A DNA stretch of 64,000 nucleotides, taken from NCBI GenBank assembly GCA_963578825.1, contig CAUZDW010000005.1:1-64000 (forward strand), read 5' to 3'. Shown here one piece after another: positions 17,838 through 28,100 of this stretch (positions are counted from its first letter, which is position 1; each line of letters begins with the position of its first letter). The notes under the pieces were generated by a model. It did not search any database. It was given only the letters and a program-made list of their open reading frames with translations, and was not told the origin of the DNA. The DNA comes from JAJDNS01 sp963578825. Its GTDB lineage: Bacteria; Acidobacteriota; Vicinamibacteria; Fen-336. A program made the translations under genes and the position numbers.

Positions 17838-19131
17838 GGGATGCCCCCGCCAGCCCTTCGTCCAGCCAGCCCTGGTTGAATCGCACGTGCTTGATGTAGG
17901 CCCGGTTCCACGTGTAGAGAAGATGGAACTCGCCGGTCGTCGTCCGAATCAAAAACGGGTACGAGAACTCGAAATGGCAGCGTGGCTCCCAGCACATGAA
18001 GCGTCTCGATGAGGTGACGTAGCGGCTCGGGTCAGCGATCGAGTCGTCCGTGGCCCGGGCCAGCGCTTCGACCGTCCGGGCGTACCGGTCGTTGTCGGCG
18101 GGCTGGGAGCGCGCCGCCCGCTGGTCCTCCAGCAGGTGCACCGTCGTCCAGCTCTTTCCGCCGTCGTCGGTGACCACGAGAGACAGGGCGTCCCGCTCGA
18201 CGTCGACGTCGTTGAGCGCCACGAGGACCCGGCCGTCCCCAAGCGCCAGCCCCTCGAGACCGGCGTCGGGGTTGATGAGCGACGTCTTCCCTGGGCGGGT
18301 CCAGTGTCCTCCCGCGTCGCGGGTGGAGCTGATCAGCACTCGCCGAGGCGCAGGCTGTCCCGAGGGCCGCATGAGAGCGAGCGCGCCATTCTCGCTCGTC
18401 GGCACGATGGCGGGCTGCGAGCCCCCGCCGAGCCGGCTCAGCCTCTGCTTGTCGATGACGGCGCCGCTCGAGTCGATACGCAAGACCTCCGAGAAACCCC
18501 TGAGCAGGCTCTGGTACGCGGGCAGCCCGACGGTTCCGTCGGCGTATTCGAACGGCGCTCCCCGAACCATCGTGTTGAAGTTGAAGAACGGAGTGCCGAT
18601 GAGTCGCTGCGGGGGAGACCACGTCTCGCCGTCGTCCGAGGAGCGGATCAGGCTCACCGAGCTGCCCCCCCATCCGCCCACCGAGACGGTGACGTAGAAG
18701 AGCCAGAGAGTCCCGTCGGTCGTGCGGAGCGCGGTGGGATTGCCGACCTTGGTGACGTGGCGCCACAGGGCCCTCTCGGTGGTCTCGGGTCCGGCCACGA
18801 CCGTCGACTCGCTCCAGGTCTCCCGCTCGGGGTCGAACGTCGCCGACACGATCTCCACGTCCAGCGCTCCCTCGTGACTCCCCGAGAACCAGAACGCGCG
18901 CAGCCGCCCGTCGCCCAGCTCGACGAGCGATGCCGCGTGGGCGGTCACGTCGTGCTGCCGGGAGACGAAGGCTGTCCGAAAGCTCGGCTCCCCGGGGCCT
19001 CCCTCGGCAGGCGCTGTCGCAAGAAACGCCGAAGGCGGAAGGCGCTCGAACGCCGTCTTGAAGCCGGCGCCGAAGGCTAGAGCACTCAGCCCGAGGGCCA
19101 GCAGGCGCCGGCGGCCGCCCCTTCCTCTCAA
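17824..19131 (-). CDS. Exported BNR-repeat sialidase-like protein
   Basis: A 435-residue protein with an N-terminal signal or anchor (RRLLALGLSALAFGAGF) and a sialidase-type propeller. Asp-box motifs are seen as SSDDGETWSP, STRDAGGHWTRP and TDDGGKSWTT. The C-terminal blade carries ATDDSIADPSRYVTSSRRFM and FSYPFLIRTTTGEFHLLYTW, typical of BNR proteins found beside glycosyltransferases and exopolysaccharide genes. It overlaps the GT39 gene by 4 bases and the membrane-protein gene by 14, so translation is probably coupled. It may trim or bind a surface glycan; catalytic residues are not verifiable by eye. Confidence 0.8.
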   Translation of the reverse strand: MRGRGGRRRLLALGLSALAFGAGFKTAFERLPPSAFLATAPAEGGPGEPSFRTAFVSRQHDVTAHAASLVELGDGRLRAFWFSGSHEGALDVEIVSATFDPERETWSESTVVAGPETTERALWRHVTKVGNPTALRTTDGTLWLFYVTVSVGGWGGSSVSLIRSSDDGETWSPPQRLIGTPFFNFNTMVRGAPFEYADGTVGLPAYQSLLRGFSEVLRIDSSGAVIDKQRLSRLGGGSQPAIVPTSENGALALMRPSGQPAPRRVLISSTRDAGGHWTRPGKTSLINPDAGLEGLALGDGRVLVALNDVDVERDALSLVVTDDGGKSWTTVHLLEDQRAARSQPADNDRYARTVEALARATDDSIADPSRYVTSSRRFMCWEPRCHFEFSYPFLIRTTTGEFHLLYTWNRAYIKHVRFNQGWLDEGLAGASRGDR

Positions 19132-20804
19132 AGTCCGGAGCCCCCGGCCCGCTCCACCAGCACCTCACGGACGAACAGGTGCTCGAAGACCTGACCGGCG
19201 AGCATCGCCCGGATCTCTGCGCCGGTGTGCCGGCCGCGCAGGTCGAGGCGCTCTCCGATGACGACGACGCGGGTGCTCTCGCCCAGCCCGTCCCCAGGGC
19301 GCAGCCTAACGATCGCAAGGGAGTGATGCTCCAACACGTCCTCCACCGACGCGTCGCGCTCCTCCCGGTATGCGCGAACTCGCGCTCCGGGCAGGAGGAG
19401 TCGATAGCCTTCCTCTTTGGCGATGAAGTCCACGGGCACCCACACGTCACGCCCCTCGACGGACCGCTGCGCGGTCTCGTCGTAACGCCCCAGCGGTCCG
19501 TCGAGGGGTCCCAGCAGCGAGGAGAAGGAGAGGAAGATCAAGAAAGCCGCGGCAAGCACCCCGGCAGGATCGCGTGCGGGCCGCAGAAGCCCGAAGACGA
19601 GGGCCACAGCCGTGAGGAGCAGCAGCGCCCAATGACCGCTCCCGTAGGGCTCCGGGCCCGGAAGCTGGCCCTTGAGCGCGAACGACAAGACCACCATGGC
19701 CGCGAGCACCAACCCCGCGAGCACGAGAGTCGACGTGACGACCGCGCGACGGAGCCGCGGCCAGTGGAGGGCCAGCAGGACCGCCAGGGCCGGCATCGCA
19801 GGCAGAAGATAGCGGCTCGAGCGCTGGCTGGGGAGACAGAAGACGACGAAGAGGGTGAGCACCCAGAGCCACAGGAGCTTCTCGGGATCGCTCAGCTCGC
19901 GCCGACGACGCCACGCGGAGACGATGAGCGCTGCGACCGGAAGCAGCAGGAGCCCCGCGTTCAGCACCAGGCCCAGGGCCATGGCTGGGATGCTGAATCG
20001 GCCCCAGAGGAGACCGGGGAGATACGCGCCCGCGAGGTCGAGCTTGCCGACGTTCTCGCCGACCACGAACTCCTCCCAGATCGCCCGGGGATCGGGATCG
20101 AGGAGAAACCAGGTCGCGAAGACCGCGAGGGCTGTCGTCACGGTGAAGACGACCTTGCCCAGGTCTTTCCTGGCGAAGTCGCCCGGCCGGTACCCGCGGT
20201 CGTGCGCGTACCAGAGCGCCAGGCCGAGACCAAACGGCACGGCGAGGGCGAATGACTTGTAGAGAAGAGCGATGCCCACGGCCAGGCCCATGGCGGCGGG
20301 GAGCACGAATCGCGAGGCGAACGACACGGGTCGCCAGTAGAGCAAGGCAAAGAACGGAGAGAAGAGCCAGAACACCTCGGGCGCCGTGGTCAGGAACGGG
20401 CGGCCGTAGCGATATGTCGTGAAGAAGGCGAGGTAGGCAAGTGCTCCCACGAAACCCGTTTCGACGCTTGCGCCGAGGCGGTGCCCCAGCAGGAAGAGGA
20501 GCGCCGCGGTGAGCAACGTGTAGACGACGCTGGGATAGCGCAGGTTCCACAACCCGAACGAGCGGCCCCGGCTCGTCGAGACGATGCCCTGCCAGAAGAG
20601 GAGTGGAGGTTTCGTGTTTCGCATCCCGGGAAGGTCGGAGACGAGCGGCAGCAGCCTCCCGCTGGCCGCCGTGAGACGTGTGATGTGGGTGTACGGGTAC
20701 TCGTCTCCGTTCTTGGGGATGTGCGGGCTCGAGAGGTCGTGAACGTACGTGACGACGGCCAGGGCCACGACGAAGGCGTAGCTCACCGCCCGGATCCGAC
20801 TCAC
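19128..20804 (-). CDS. Glycosyltransferase family 39 (ArnT/PMT-like) membrane protein
   Basis: A 558-residue integral membrane protein. The first periplasmic loop has the acidic pair expected for GT39 (PKNGDEYPYTHI), followed by about ten membrane helices and a soluble C-terminal domain from about residue 450. GT39 members such as ArnT move sugars from polyprenyl-phosphate donors to lipid A, proteins or glycolipids on the outer face of the inner membrane. It is first in a three-gene unit with the BNR protein and a small membrane protein. The acceptor cannot be deduced. Confidence 0.8.
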   Translation of the reverse strand: MSRIRAVSYAFVVALAVVTYVHDLSSPHIPKNGDEYPYTHITRLTAASGRLLPLVSDLPGMRNTKPPLLFWQGIVSTSRGRSFGLWNLRYPSVVYTLLTAALLFLLGHRLGASVETGFVGALAYLAFFTTYRYGRPFLTTAPEVFWLFSPFFALLYWRPVSFASRFVLPAAMGLAVGIALLYKSFALAVPFGLGLALWYAHDRGYRPGDFARKDLGKVVFTVTTALAVFATWFLLDPDPRAIWEEFVVGENVGKLDLAGAYLPGLLWGRFSIPAMALGLVLNAGLLLLPVAALIVSAWRRRRELSDPEKLLWLWVLTLFVVFCLPSQRSSRYLLPAMPALAVLLALHWPRLRRAVVTSTLVLAGLVLAAMVVLSFALKGQLPGPEPYGSGHWALLLLTAVALVFGLLRPARDPAGVLAAAFLIFLSFSSLLGPLDGPLGRYDETAQRSVEGRDVWVPVDFIAKEEGYRLLLPGARVRAYREERDASVEDVLEHHSLAIVRLRPGDGLGESTRVVVIGERLDLRGRHTGAEIRAMLAGQVFEHLFVREVLVERAGGSGL

Positions 20805-20842
20805 CGGCGGGTGGCTCCGTTCAACGGCAGCTCGCGTCGATT

Positions 20843-20877
20843 CGATCCGACATTCTCCGGCAGTTTATGTCGGATCG
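20843..20877 (-). terminator. Hairpin after the helicase gene
   Basis: A perfect 11-bp stem (CGATCCGACAT pairing with ATGTCGGATCG) with a 13-base loop lies in the 79-base gap between the end of the helicase gene and the start of the GT39 gene. There is no clear U-run on the minus strand, so it may be a Rho-assisted terminator or an mRNA 3'-end stabiliser rather than a classic intrinsic terminator. Confidence 0.5.
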
Positions 20878-20883
20878 GGGCAG

Positions 20884-23280
20884 CTAGGCTCGCCGCCGAG
20901 CCTCCCGGCGGTTTCGGCGTCGCCACTCGAAACGGCCGTTGCGCTCCACGTAGCCGATGCCCGACAGCACGCCCGACACCTCGGCCTCGGCGCAGCCCAG
21001 TATGGACGCGAGGTCCCGGGGTGGAACGAAGGGACCCGTCCGCGACAGCCGGGCCGCCAGCGCGGCCGCTCGGTCGAGTCGGTCGACGCGCACGGCCCGG
21101 CGTCCCGCATGCTGGTAGCCGCAGGCGAGATAGAAGGCCGATGGAAGACCCGTGTCGAGCGGCACCGAAGGCTCGCCCTGCGGCCCCGACGCGCCGGGCC
21201 CGCCGTGCCGCACCGTGAAGAGTCGCGCCCGGAGGCGGATCTGATCGGGGCGGAGGAGAGCGGAGAGGAAGACCGTGAGTCGCCCGAGAGTGACATCGAG
21301 CTGAGCCAGGGACTTTCTGTCCGCTCGGGTGAGCGCGGCCACCTGTTCGGCCACGTCCCGCCGGCGCACCGACCCGAGACCCTCGGCGAGCACGAACACC
21401 AGCCCGCGTGCCGCTCCGGCAGGCGCCGACTCGGTGAGCGAGAACAGCGGACCGAGGGAACGGCGGAGGTGCGCGTCGACCCAACCCGCGAGCCGTCGGC
21501 GGATCTGCTCCCGACGAGGCGGGTCGAGGAGCTCTGACGGGAGAACGTCCACGCGGGGCGAGAGGATCCCCTCGCCCGGAGCGAGGCGGGCGACCGCCGC
21601 GCCGTGCCACAGAAGCTCCGCTGACGGGCCGATTCGAAATGCCTCGTCGCCGTCCGCCTCGAGGGCCCGCACCCTGTCCTCGACGAGCCCCCGCAACGCG
21701 CGGTTGGCGGCGGCGAGGAGCCCTCGTCCTCCCGTGGTCGCGGAGCGGTCGGGCACGAAGCCGAAGCCCTCGAGGACCCCGGCGCGCAGGCCCTGCACTA
21801 GAACCTCGCCGTTCGGGGTCACGCTCGTCACGAGCTCCGAGGGGTCGTACCGGGCGATCACGGCCCCGGGCCGATCGACGAACCGCTGTGTGAGCCGCTC
21901 GTGCAACGCGTCCGAGAGCCGGTCTTCCACTGCTCGGGCGCGCTCCTGCCAGAACCGGGCGTCCGGCACCCACGCCGAGCGGTGCGAGATGTAGGTCCAG
22001 GTCCGGATCGCGGCGATGCGGCCGAGAAGCCCCTCCACGTCGCCGTCCGTGCGGTCGACGTCCTTGAGGTGCGCCGCAAGGACGTCTTCCGGGATGCGGC
22101 CGGATGGACTGGTCAGGAAACGATAGATGCGGGCGAGTAGCTCCGCGTGCGCCTCGCTCATCACGCTCTGGAAGTTCGGGACCCGGCAGACCTCCCAGAG
22201 GAGCTCGACCCTCTCCGGGCCCCGTGCCAGCGCCATCGTCTCGCTGTCGCGGACGAGGAGGCTCAGTGCCCGCTGGTCGTCGGCGTGTCGCATCCGAACG
22301 AAGAAAGGCTTCCGAGGCTTCTCCTCGAGGCTGCTCAGGAGCGCGAGAGGCGAGAAGAAATCCAGCGCGTCGTTTCTCCAGAAGACCGAGCGCAACGGGG
22401 CAAAGCGGTGACTCTCGACAGCGTCGACGAGCCGTCGGTCGAAGGGGCCGAGGTCCATCGTGGGCCCGAAGTGGCCGTCGCGCACGTGGCGCCCGGCCCG
22501 ACCGGCGATCTGTCCCACCTCGGCCGGGCTCAGACGACGGGGCCCCGCTCCGTCGAACTTCGAAAGCCCGGTGAAGACGACGTGGTCGATGTCGAGGTTC
22601 AGCCCCATGCCGATGGCGTCGGTCGCCACCAGGTGGTCCACGTCGCCCGCCTGATAGAGCCCGACCTGTGCGTTCCGCGTGCGGGGGGACAGCGCGCCGA
22701 ACACGAGCGCCGCTCCGCCCCGCTCGCGCTTGATCTGCTCGGCGACCTCGTAAACCTCGCGGACCGAGAAGACGACGATCGCCGAGCGGCGGGGCAGCTT
22801 GCCGAGCCGCTTCGGCTCCGAGTAGCTGAGCGTCGACAGCCGGGGGCGCGTCTGGAAGACGACGTCCGGGACCAGGCGCTCGAGGAGCGGACGGATCGTC
22901 TCCGCGCCGATCAGCCACGTCTCGAGCCGCCCTCGGGCGCTGAGGATGCGGCTCGTGAAGACGTGTCCCCGCTCGCGGTCGGCTGCGAGCTGCACCTCGT
23001 CCACGGCCAGGAAGTCCACCCGGTGCTCGAGGGGCATGGCCTCGACCGTGCAGATGAAGTAGGCGGGCCGCTTCGGCTTCGGGATGATGCGCTCTTCCCC
23101 GGTGATGAGCGCCACCGCCTCGGGCCCCTTGAGCGCGACCACGCGGTCGTAGTTCTCCCGGGCGAGCAGTCGCAGCGGGTAACCCACCATCCCCGTGGGG
23201 TGGGCCAACATCCGCTCGATGGCCAGGTACGTCTTGCCGGTGTTGGTGGGACCCAAGAGGGCCGTGACGGGGCGTTCCAT
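20884..23280 (-). CDS. SUV3-like superfamily 2 RNA helicase
   Basis: A 798-residue helicase. Motif I is GPTNTGKT (residues 10-17), motif II is the atypical DEVQ (94-97), motif V region is TDAIGMGLNLDIDHVVF and motif VI is EVGQIAGRAGR. The short N-terminus and DEVQ box are hallmarks of the SUV3 branch, best known from mitochondria and alphaproteobacteria, where it unwinds RNA or RNA/DNA for degradosome-type processing. A long C-terminal region (~400-798) lacks recognisable motifs apart from basic stretches, ending in an Arg-rich tail (RRRNRREARRRA) that could bind nucleic acid. It is 55 bases from asd but unrelated in function. Confidence 0.85.
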   Translation of the reverse strand: MERPVTALLGPTNTGKTYLAIERMLAHPTGMVGYPLRLLARENYDRVVALKGPEAVALITGEERIIPKPKRPAYFICTVEAMPLEHRVDFLAVDEVQLAADRERGHVFTSRILSARGRLETWLIGAETIRPLLERLVPDVVFQTRPRLSTLSYSEPKRLGKLPRRSAIVVFSVREVYEVAEQIKRERGGAALVFGALSPRTRNAQVGLYQAGDVDHLVATDAIGMGLNLDIDHVVFTGLSKFDGAGPRRLSPAEVGQIAGRAGRHVRDGHFGPTMDLGPFDRRLVDAVESHRFAPLRSVFWRNDALDFFSPLALLSSLEEKPRKPFFVRMRHADDQRALSLLVRDSETMALARGPERVELLWEVCRVPNFQSVMSEAHAELLARIYRFLTSPSGRIPEDVLAAHLKDVDRTDGDVEGLLGRIAAIRTWTYISHRSAWVPDARFWQERARAVEDRLSDALHERLTQRFVDRPGAVIARYDPSELVTSVTPNGEVLVQGLRAGVLEGFGFVPDRSATTGGRGLLAAANRALRGLVEDRVRALEADGDEAFRIGPSAELLWHGAAVARLAPGEGILSPRVDVLPSELLDPPRREQIRRRLAGWVDAHLRRSLGPLFSLTESAPAGAARGLVFVLAEGLGSVRRRDVAEQVAALTRADRKSLAQLDVTLGRLTVFLSALLRPDQIRLRARLFTVRHGGPGASGPQGEPSVPLDTGLPSAFYLACGYQHAGRRAVRVDRLDRAAALAARLSRTGPFVPPRDLASILGCAEAEVSGVLSGIGYVERNGRFEWRRRNRREARRRA

Positions 23281-23335
23281 CCGGACCCCAGCATCGCCGG
23301 CCCCCCGACCTATTTCAAGGCGGAGTCCGGCCGTG

Positions 23336-24388
23336 TCACTCCGGCAGAAGGCCGCGAGCGTGAAGCAGCTCGGCGTTCAGGATGGCGGCGCCGGCCGCGC
23401 CGCGGATCGTGTTGTGCGCGAGGGCCTCGAGGCGGAGGTCGAACGTGCGATCGGCGCGCACTCGACCCACCGACACCGCCATGCCGCCCTCCCGGTCCCG
23501 GTCGAGCCGTGGCTGGGGGCGATCCGGGGCCTCGAGCACATGGATCGGCTGGCGAGGAGCGGACGGGAGGCCGCGCTCCTGGGGCTCGCCCCGGAAGCCG
23601 CCCAGCGTCGCCTTGGCCTCCTCCGGTGAGGCTTTCTTCTTCAGATTGAGAAACAGCGCCATCGTGTGCCCGTCCATCACCCCGACGCGATGGACGGACG
23701 CGGAGATGGGGAGGTTTGCGTCCTCGAAGGCCTTGCCGTCCCAGCTCCCGAGGATCTTGAGAGGCTCGGTCTCGATCTTCTCTTCTTCGCCGCCTCCGAT
23801 GTACGGGAGGATGTTGTCGGTGAGGTCGAAGGAGGACACACCCGGATAGCCGGCTCCGGAGAGGGCCTGCAGGGTCGCCACCGCCACGGACTCGATTCCA
23901 TAGGCCCGGTGGAGCGGCGCGAGCACCATGGCGAGACCCACGACCACGCAGTTCGGGTTGGTCACGATGTAGCCGCCGCCGGTCCGACGGCGCTGCACCT
24001 CGAGCGCGTCGAGATGATCCGCGTTCACCTCGGGGATGAGCATCGGCACGTCGTCATCGTGACGATGGTTGCGCGAGTTGGAGATGACAGCGTGCCCCTG
24101 GGAGGCGAGCTTCTCCTCGGCCTCGCCTGCCACCGAGGAGTCGAGCCCGGAGAAGAGGAGCTTCGATTCCAGGGGCGTCCCGAGGGAGCCGACGATGCGA
24201 TCCGCGACTCCCACCGGGATTTCACTTGCGAGCCTCCAGCGGGCGGCTTCGCGGTACGGCTTGCCGGCGGAGCGATCCGAGGCGACGACTTCGGTCACCT
24301 CGAACCAGGGATGGGCAGCGAGCAGCTGCACAAAGCGCTGGCCCACGGCGCCGGTGGCGCCGAGCACTCCAACGGAGATGCGTGTCAT
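23336..24388 (-). CDS. asd: Aspartate-semialdehyde dehydrogenase
   Basis: A 350-residue enzyme that reduces aspartyl phosphate to aspartate semialdehyde for Lys, Met, Thr and diaminopimelate synthesis. The NADP loop is VLGATGAVGQRF (8-19), the catalytic Cys147 is in IVTNPNCVVVGL and the substrate-binding segment is HRVGVMDGHT. Length and the TNPNC/GAGYPG features match the archaeal/fungal-type branch, which is also found in several bacterial phyla. The ATG at 24388 is preferred over an upstream in-frame codon because AGGAGG lies 7 bases before it. It stands as a single gene. Confidence 0.93.
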   Translation of the reverse strand: MTRISVGVLGATGAVGQRFVQLLAAHPWFEVTEVVASDRSAGKPYREAARWRLASEIPVGVADRIVGSLGTPLESKLLFSGLDSSVAGEAEEKLASQGHAVISNSRNHRHDDDVPMLIPEVNADHLDALEVQRRRTGGGYIVTNPNCVVVGLAMVLAPLHRAYGIESVAVATLQALSGAGYPGVSSFDLTDNILPYIGGGEEEKIETEPLKILGSWDGKAFEDANLPISASVHRVGVMDGHTMALFLNLKKKASPEEAKATLGGFRGEPQERGLPSAPRQPIHVLEAPDRPQPRLDRDREGGMAVSVGRVRADRTFDLRLEALAHNTIRGAAGAAILNAELLHARGLLPE

Positions 24389-24476
24389 GTGAGACCTCCT
24401 CATCGGGCTTCGACCACGGTGTGCGAAACCCCAATTCTACCTGCGTCGGGGACGCCGCGGGGAGCCCTCCGCTGAA

Positions 24477-24848
24477 TTATGGTCCTGCGGGGGCGGGTTC
24501 GAGGCGCAGATCGAGGCGGTCCCTCTCACGCTCGACGGCTCTCTCGTAGTCGAGTCCGCTCACGAGGTTCCTGGCGCGCTCGGAAACGGGCAGGAGGGTC
24601 GAGACCGGTGTCCAGGGCATGGGCGTCCCCGAGGAGGTGTCGCTCACCTGCCCGTCGGTTATGGCTCTCGTGGCCTCGGCGAGGCTCAGGCCCTCGAGGG
24701 CGTCCGCCAGTGCACGCATGCGTGCCTCGTCCGCGGGTCGAAGTGGCTTCACGAGGCGACGGCTCTGCACGGCGATGTGGTAGTGAGCGGCGGTGAAGGA
24801 GACTCCGTCGAGGCCGTGCTGCTCGCAGACGACGAGGAGCCAGCCCAT
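24477..24848 (-). CDS. Hypothetical protein, probably frameshifted at its 5' end
   Basis: An open frame of 123 codons (IMGWLLVVCEQHGLDGVSF, YHIAVQSRRLVKPL) that I do not recognise. Codon use looks genuine. The protein-like sequence does not begin at the ATG: upstream, a different frame reads RLVIYLAGTDGDRVCRDSSI. The two join smoothly if the GGGG run near 24873 contained one more base. The true gene therefore probably starts near 24935-24950 and is about 30 residues longer. Cytoplasmic, no domain call. The bases from 24950 to 25114 show nothing I can name. Confidence 0.5.
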   Translation of the reverse strand: MGWLLVVCEQHGLDGVSFTAAHYHIAVQSRRLVKPLRPADEARMRALADALEGLSLAEATRAITDGQVSDTSSGTPMPWTPVSTLLPVSERARNLVSGLDYERAVERERDRLDLRLEPAPAGP

Positions 24849-25114
24849 GATGTCGCTGAGCAGGCCGAGCCCCGGATGCTGCTGTCCCGGCAGACGCGGT
24901 CGCCATCGGTTCCGGCGAGGTAGATCACGAGCCGCGGGCGGAAGGATTTATCCGCTCCGCGGCGAGAAGATCCTGGCCTCGGTTCCGGCTCCAGGCCCGG
25001 GGGACCCCCCTGGTCTACGACTCCGCCTACGAATGCGGCACGTTCGGGGTTCCAGCGTACGATGCCACCTGTGGCTCACCTCGACGATTCTCCCACGCCC
25101 GGGAGCGTCGTGGC

Positions 25115-28100
25115 CTACGTGAACTTGACGCTGACCAGCTTCGACACTCCCGGCTCCTCCATGGTCACGCCGTAGAGCTGGTCGGCGATCTGCATGGTGC
25201 GGCGGGAGTGGGTGATGAGGATGAACTGGGTCTGCTCCTTCAGGCTCTCGAGCATCTTGACGAAGCGGCCGATGTTCGCGTCGTCGAGGGGGGCGTCGAC
25301 CTCGTCGAGGATGCAGAACGGCGACGGCTTGTACTGGAAGATGGCAAAGAGGAGAGCAATGGCGGTCAGGGCCTTCTCGCCGCCAGAGAGCAGCAGCACG
25401 TTCTGCAGTCTCTTGCCGGGCGGCTGGGCCATGATGTCGATCCCGCTGCCGAGCAGATCCTCCTCGTCGATGAGCGACAAGCCTGCCGTGCCGCCGCCAA
25501 AGAGCTTGGAGAACGTCTCGCCGAAGTGCTGGTTGATGATCCGGAAGGCCTCCTGGAAGCGCTCGCGGGAGGCCCGGTCGATCTTCTTCACGGCGTGGTC
25601 CAGCTCGGCGATGGAGTCGAGGAGGTCCTGCCGTTGCGCCGTCACGAACGTGTGCCGCTCTTCGAGCTCCTGAGCCTGCTCCACGGCCAGGGTGTTGACG
25701 GCACCCATTCGATCGAGCCTCTCGCGCAGCTCCTCGACCTGGGCCGCCAGGCTCTCCAGCTCTTGGACCCTGTCCTCGTCGGTGAGCGTCGCGGCGGCCT
25801 CGGCCGCGGTCTGTCCCACCGCCTGGTGGCACTCGCGGGCCACGTGGTCGAGGTCCGATCCGTTCCTGGCTCGGCCGACCTCGAGCTCGTTAAGCGCGTC
25901 GCGCAGCACGTCGCGTTCGTGGCGTCGCTCCTTCAGGCCCTGCTCGCGGCCTTCCAACTCTTCCCTGACTTGCCGGACTTTCTCTTCGGCCACCGCCGCA
26001 TCGTCGGTGACGCGCTCGCGGCCCTGGAGCGCCTCCGAGAGCAGGGCCTCGACCTCGGCCAGCTCCCGCTCGAGCTCCCCGCGCCGAGCGGCGGTCTCGG
26101 CCGCTCGGGTTCGGGCGCCGTCGATGCGCCGGGCGAGCTCGGCGAGGTCGTCCTCCAGTCGCCGGCACTCGTTGTCCGCGGCGGCCAGTCGTTCCCGCAA
26201 CGCCGCGAGGGCGCTGAGCGCCTCGGCGTGCCGGCCCTGGGCCGCCTCGGTGGCGTGGCGCGCCTCCCCGACGGCGTCGGCGAGCGTGGCGAGTCGAAGG
26301 TGCCCCTCCTGGCGTTCCTCCTCCGCGCCGCCGAGCGAGAGGTCGATCTCCGCCAGTCTCACCGCTGCCGCGCCCCGCTCTTCCTCGGCCTGGCTGCGCT
26401 CGGTCTCGAGGATGGCGGCCTTGCGGTCGAGGCGTGAGGCCTCCTCCTCGGCGGTCTGCAGGTCGTGCCGGACGGCCACCAGGTCCTTCTCGGCCGTGTG
26501 GATGCGCTCCTCGAGCGCCCGACCCTCGGCGGCCGCGGCCTCGACGGCCGCAAGCGCCTCGGCCTGGGTGGCCCTGGCGGTCTGGATGAGCGCCTCGACC
26601 TCTTCCTGGCGGCCCGCGACCTCGCGCACCTCGCGCCGGGGGGCGAGGAGGCCCTTGACGCTCCGCCCGCCTTCTACGATGGCGCCCCGGAGCGTCTCCC
26701 CGGCGAGGGTTGCCACCGCCACCGGACCCCGGCGCGACACGATCTCGAGAGCGTCCTCGAGCGTCTCGACGACCAGGGCATCCGGCAGCGAGGCGCCGAT
26801 GCGGTCAGCGTGGGGGCCGGTGACGCGGTAGAAATCCGACAAGAGCCCGCGCACCTTCGGTTCCTGCTCGGCGATGGCCCGCAAGGGCCCGCAGTCGCTC
26901 CTCGTGCGAGCGGAGGCGAGTGGCAGAAAGGCGCCGCGCCCCGCTCCCGACGACTGCAGCCAGCGAATACCCCTGAGCGCCAGATCGGTGTCGGGCACCA
27001 GCACCGCCTGAAGACGATCGCCGAGGAAGGCCTCGACGGGACGCTCGTACTCGGAGGCCGTCTCGAGGGTGTCCGCGACGACCCCGCGCACGTCGAGGTC
27101 CCCGGGCTTTTTCAGAAGCGCCCGCACGCCCTCGTCGAACGCCGAGTGGGTGTCCACCATCTCCTCGAGCGAGGCCCGGCGACCGGCCAGGCTGTCGCTC
27201 TCGCTCTGGAGGGTCTCCACCTCTTTCGTGACCGTGTCTGCCCGGGTGCGCGCCTTTTCTCCCCTGGCGGCGGCCTCGTCGCGGCTTCGGATGAGCTCGG
27301 CCGCGAGCGCGTCGGCTTGCTGCTTGCGTGCGAGGGCGTCGTCGCGGCCCGACCCGACGCGAGCCCGTTCGCGTTCGCACTCCTCGCGCTCCGCGGCGAG
27401 CTTCAGCAGGTCGGCGGTCGCCCGCTCGGAGTTGCCCGCAACCGACGCGCGGCTGTTCTGCAGCGTCGCGATGCGACCCAACAGCCCGACCTGTGCCTCG
27501 CGGGCCTCTTCTTGACCTGCGTCGGCTTCCCCTTGACGAGCCAACGCGTCCTGGACCGCGACGTCGGCTCGCTGCAGCTCTTGCTCCGCCGTCGCCAGCT
27601 GCTCCCGGAGGCTCTGTGCCTCGGCCTGCTTCGCGGTGCGCTGCTCCTCGAGGGGACCCAGCCGCTCGGTCAGCTCCTGCTCCTCGCGAGCGGCCTCCCG
27701 GCTGCGCGTCTCGGTCTCCGCGATCTGCTCCTTGCAGTGTCCGCTGCGACCCTCGTGCCGGTCGACGGCGAGCGTGAGCTCGGAGAGCCGTCCGCGCACC
27801 TCCTCGAGGGACGCCTCGAGCTCGTAGAGGCTCTGCCGCCGCACCTCGAGCTGTGCCTCCTCGGTTTCCAGAGCGAGGCTTGCTGCGCGCTCTCGCTCCG
27901 CTCCCGCGGCATGTCGTTCGTCCAGGCCGCGCCCCCGCTCGCTCAACTCGAGGAAGCGGCGACCGAAGACGACACGCTCCACGGCCCGCATCTCGTCGCG
28001 GACCCTGTGCCAGCGGCGGGCCTTGGCGGCCTGACGCTTGAGGCTCTCGAGCTGCTTCTCGACCTCGTTGATGATGTCGTTGACGCGGAGGAGGTTCTGC

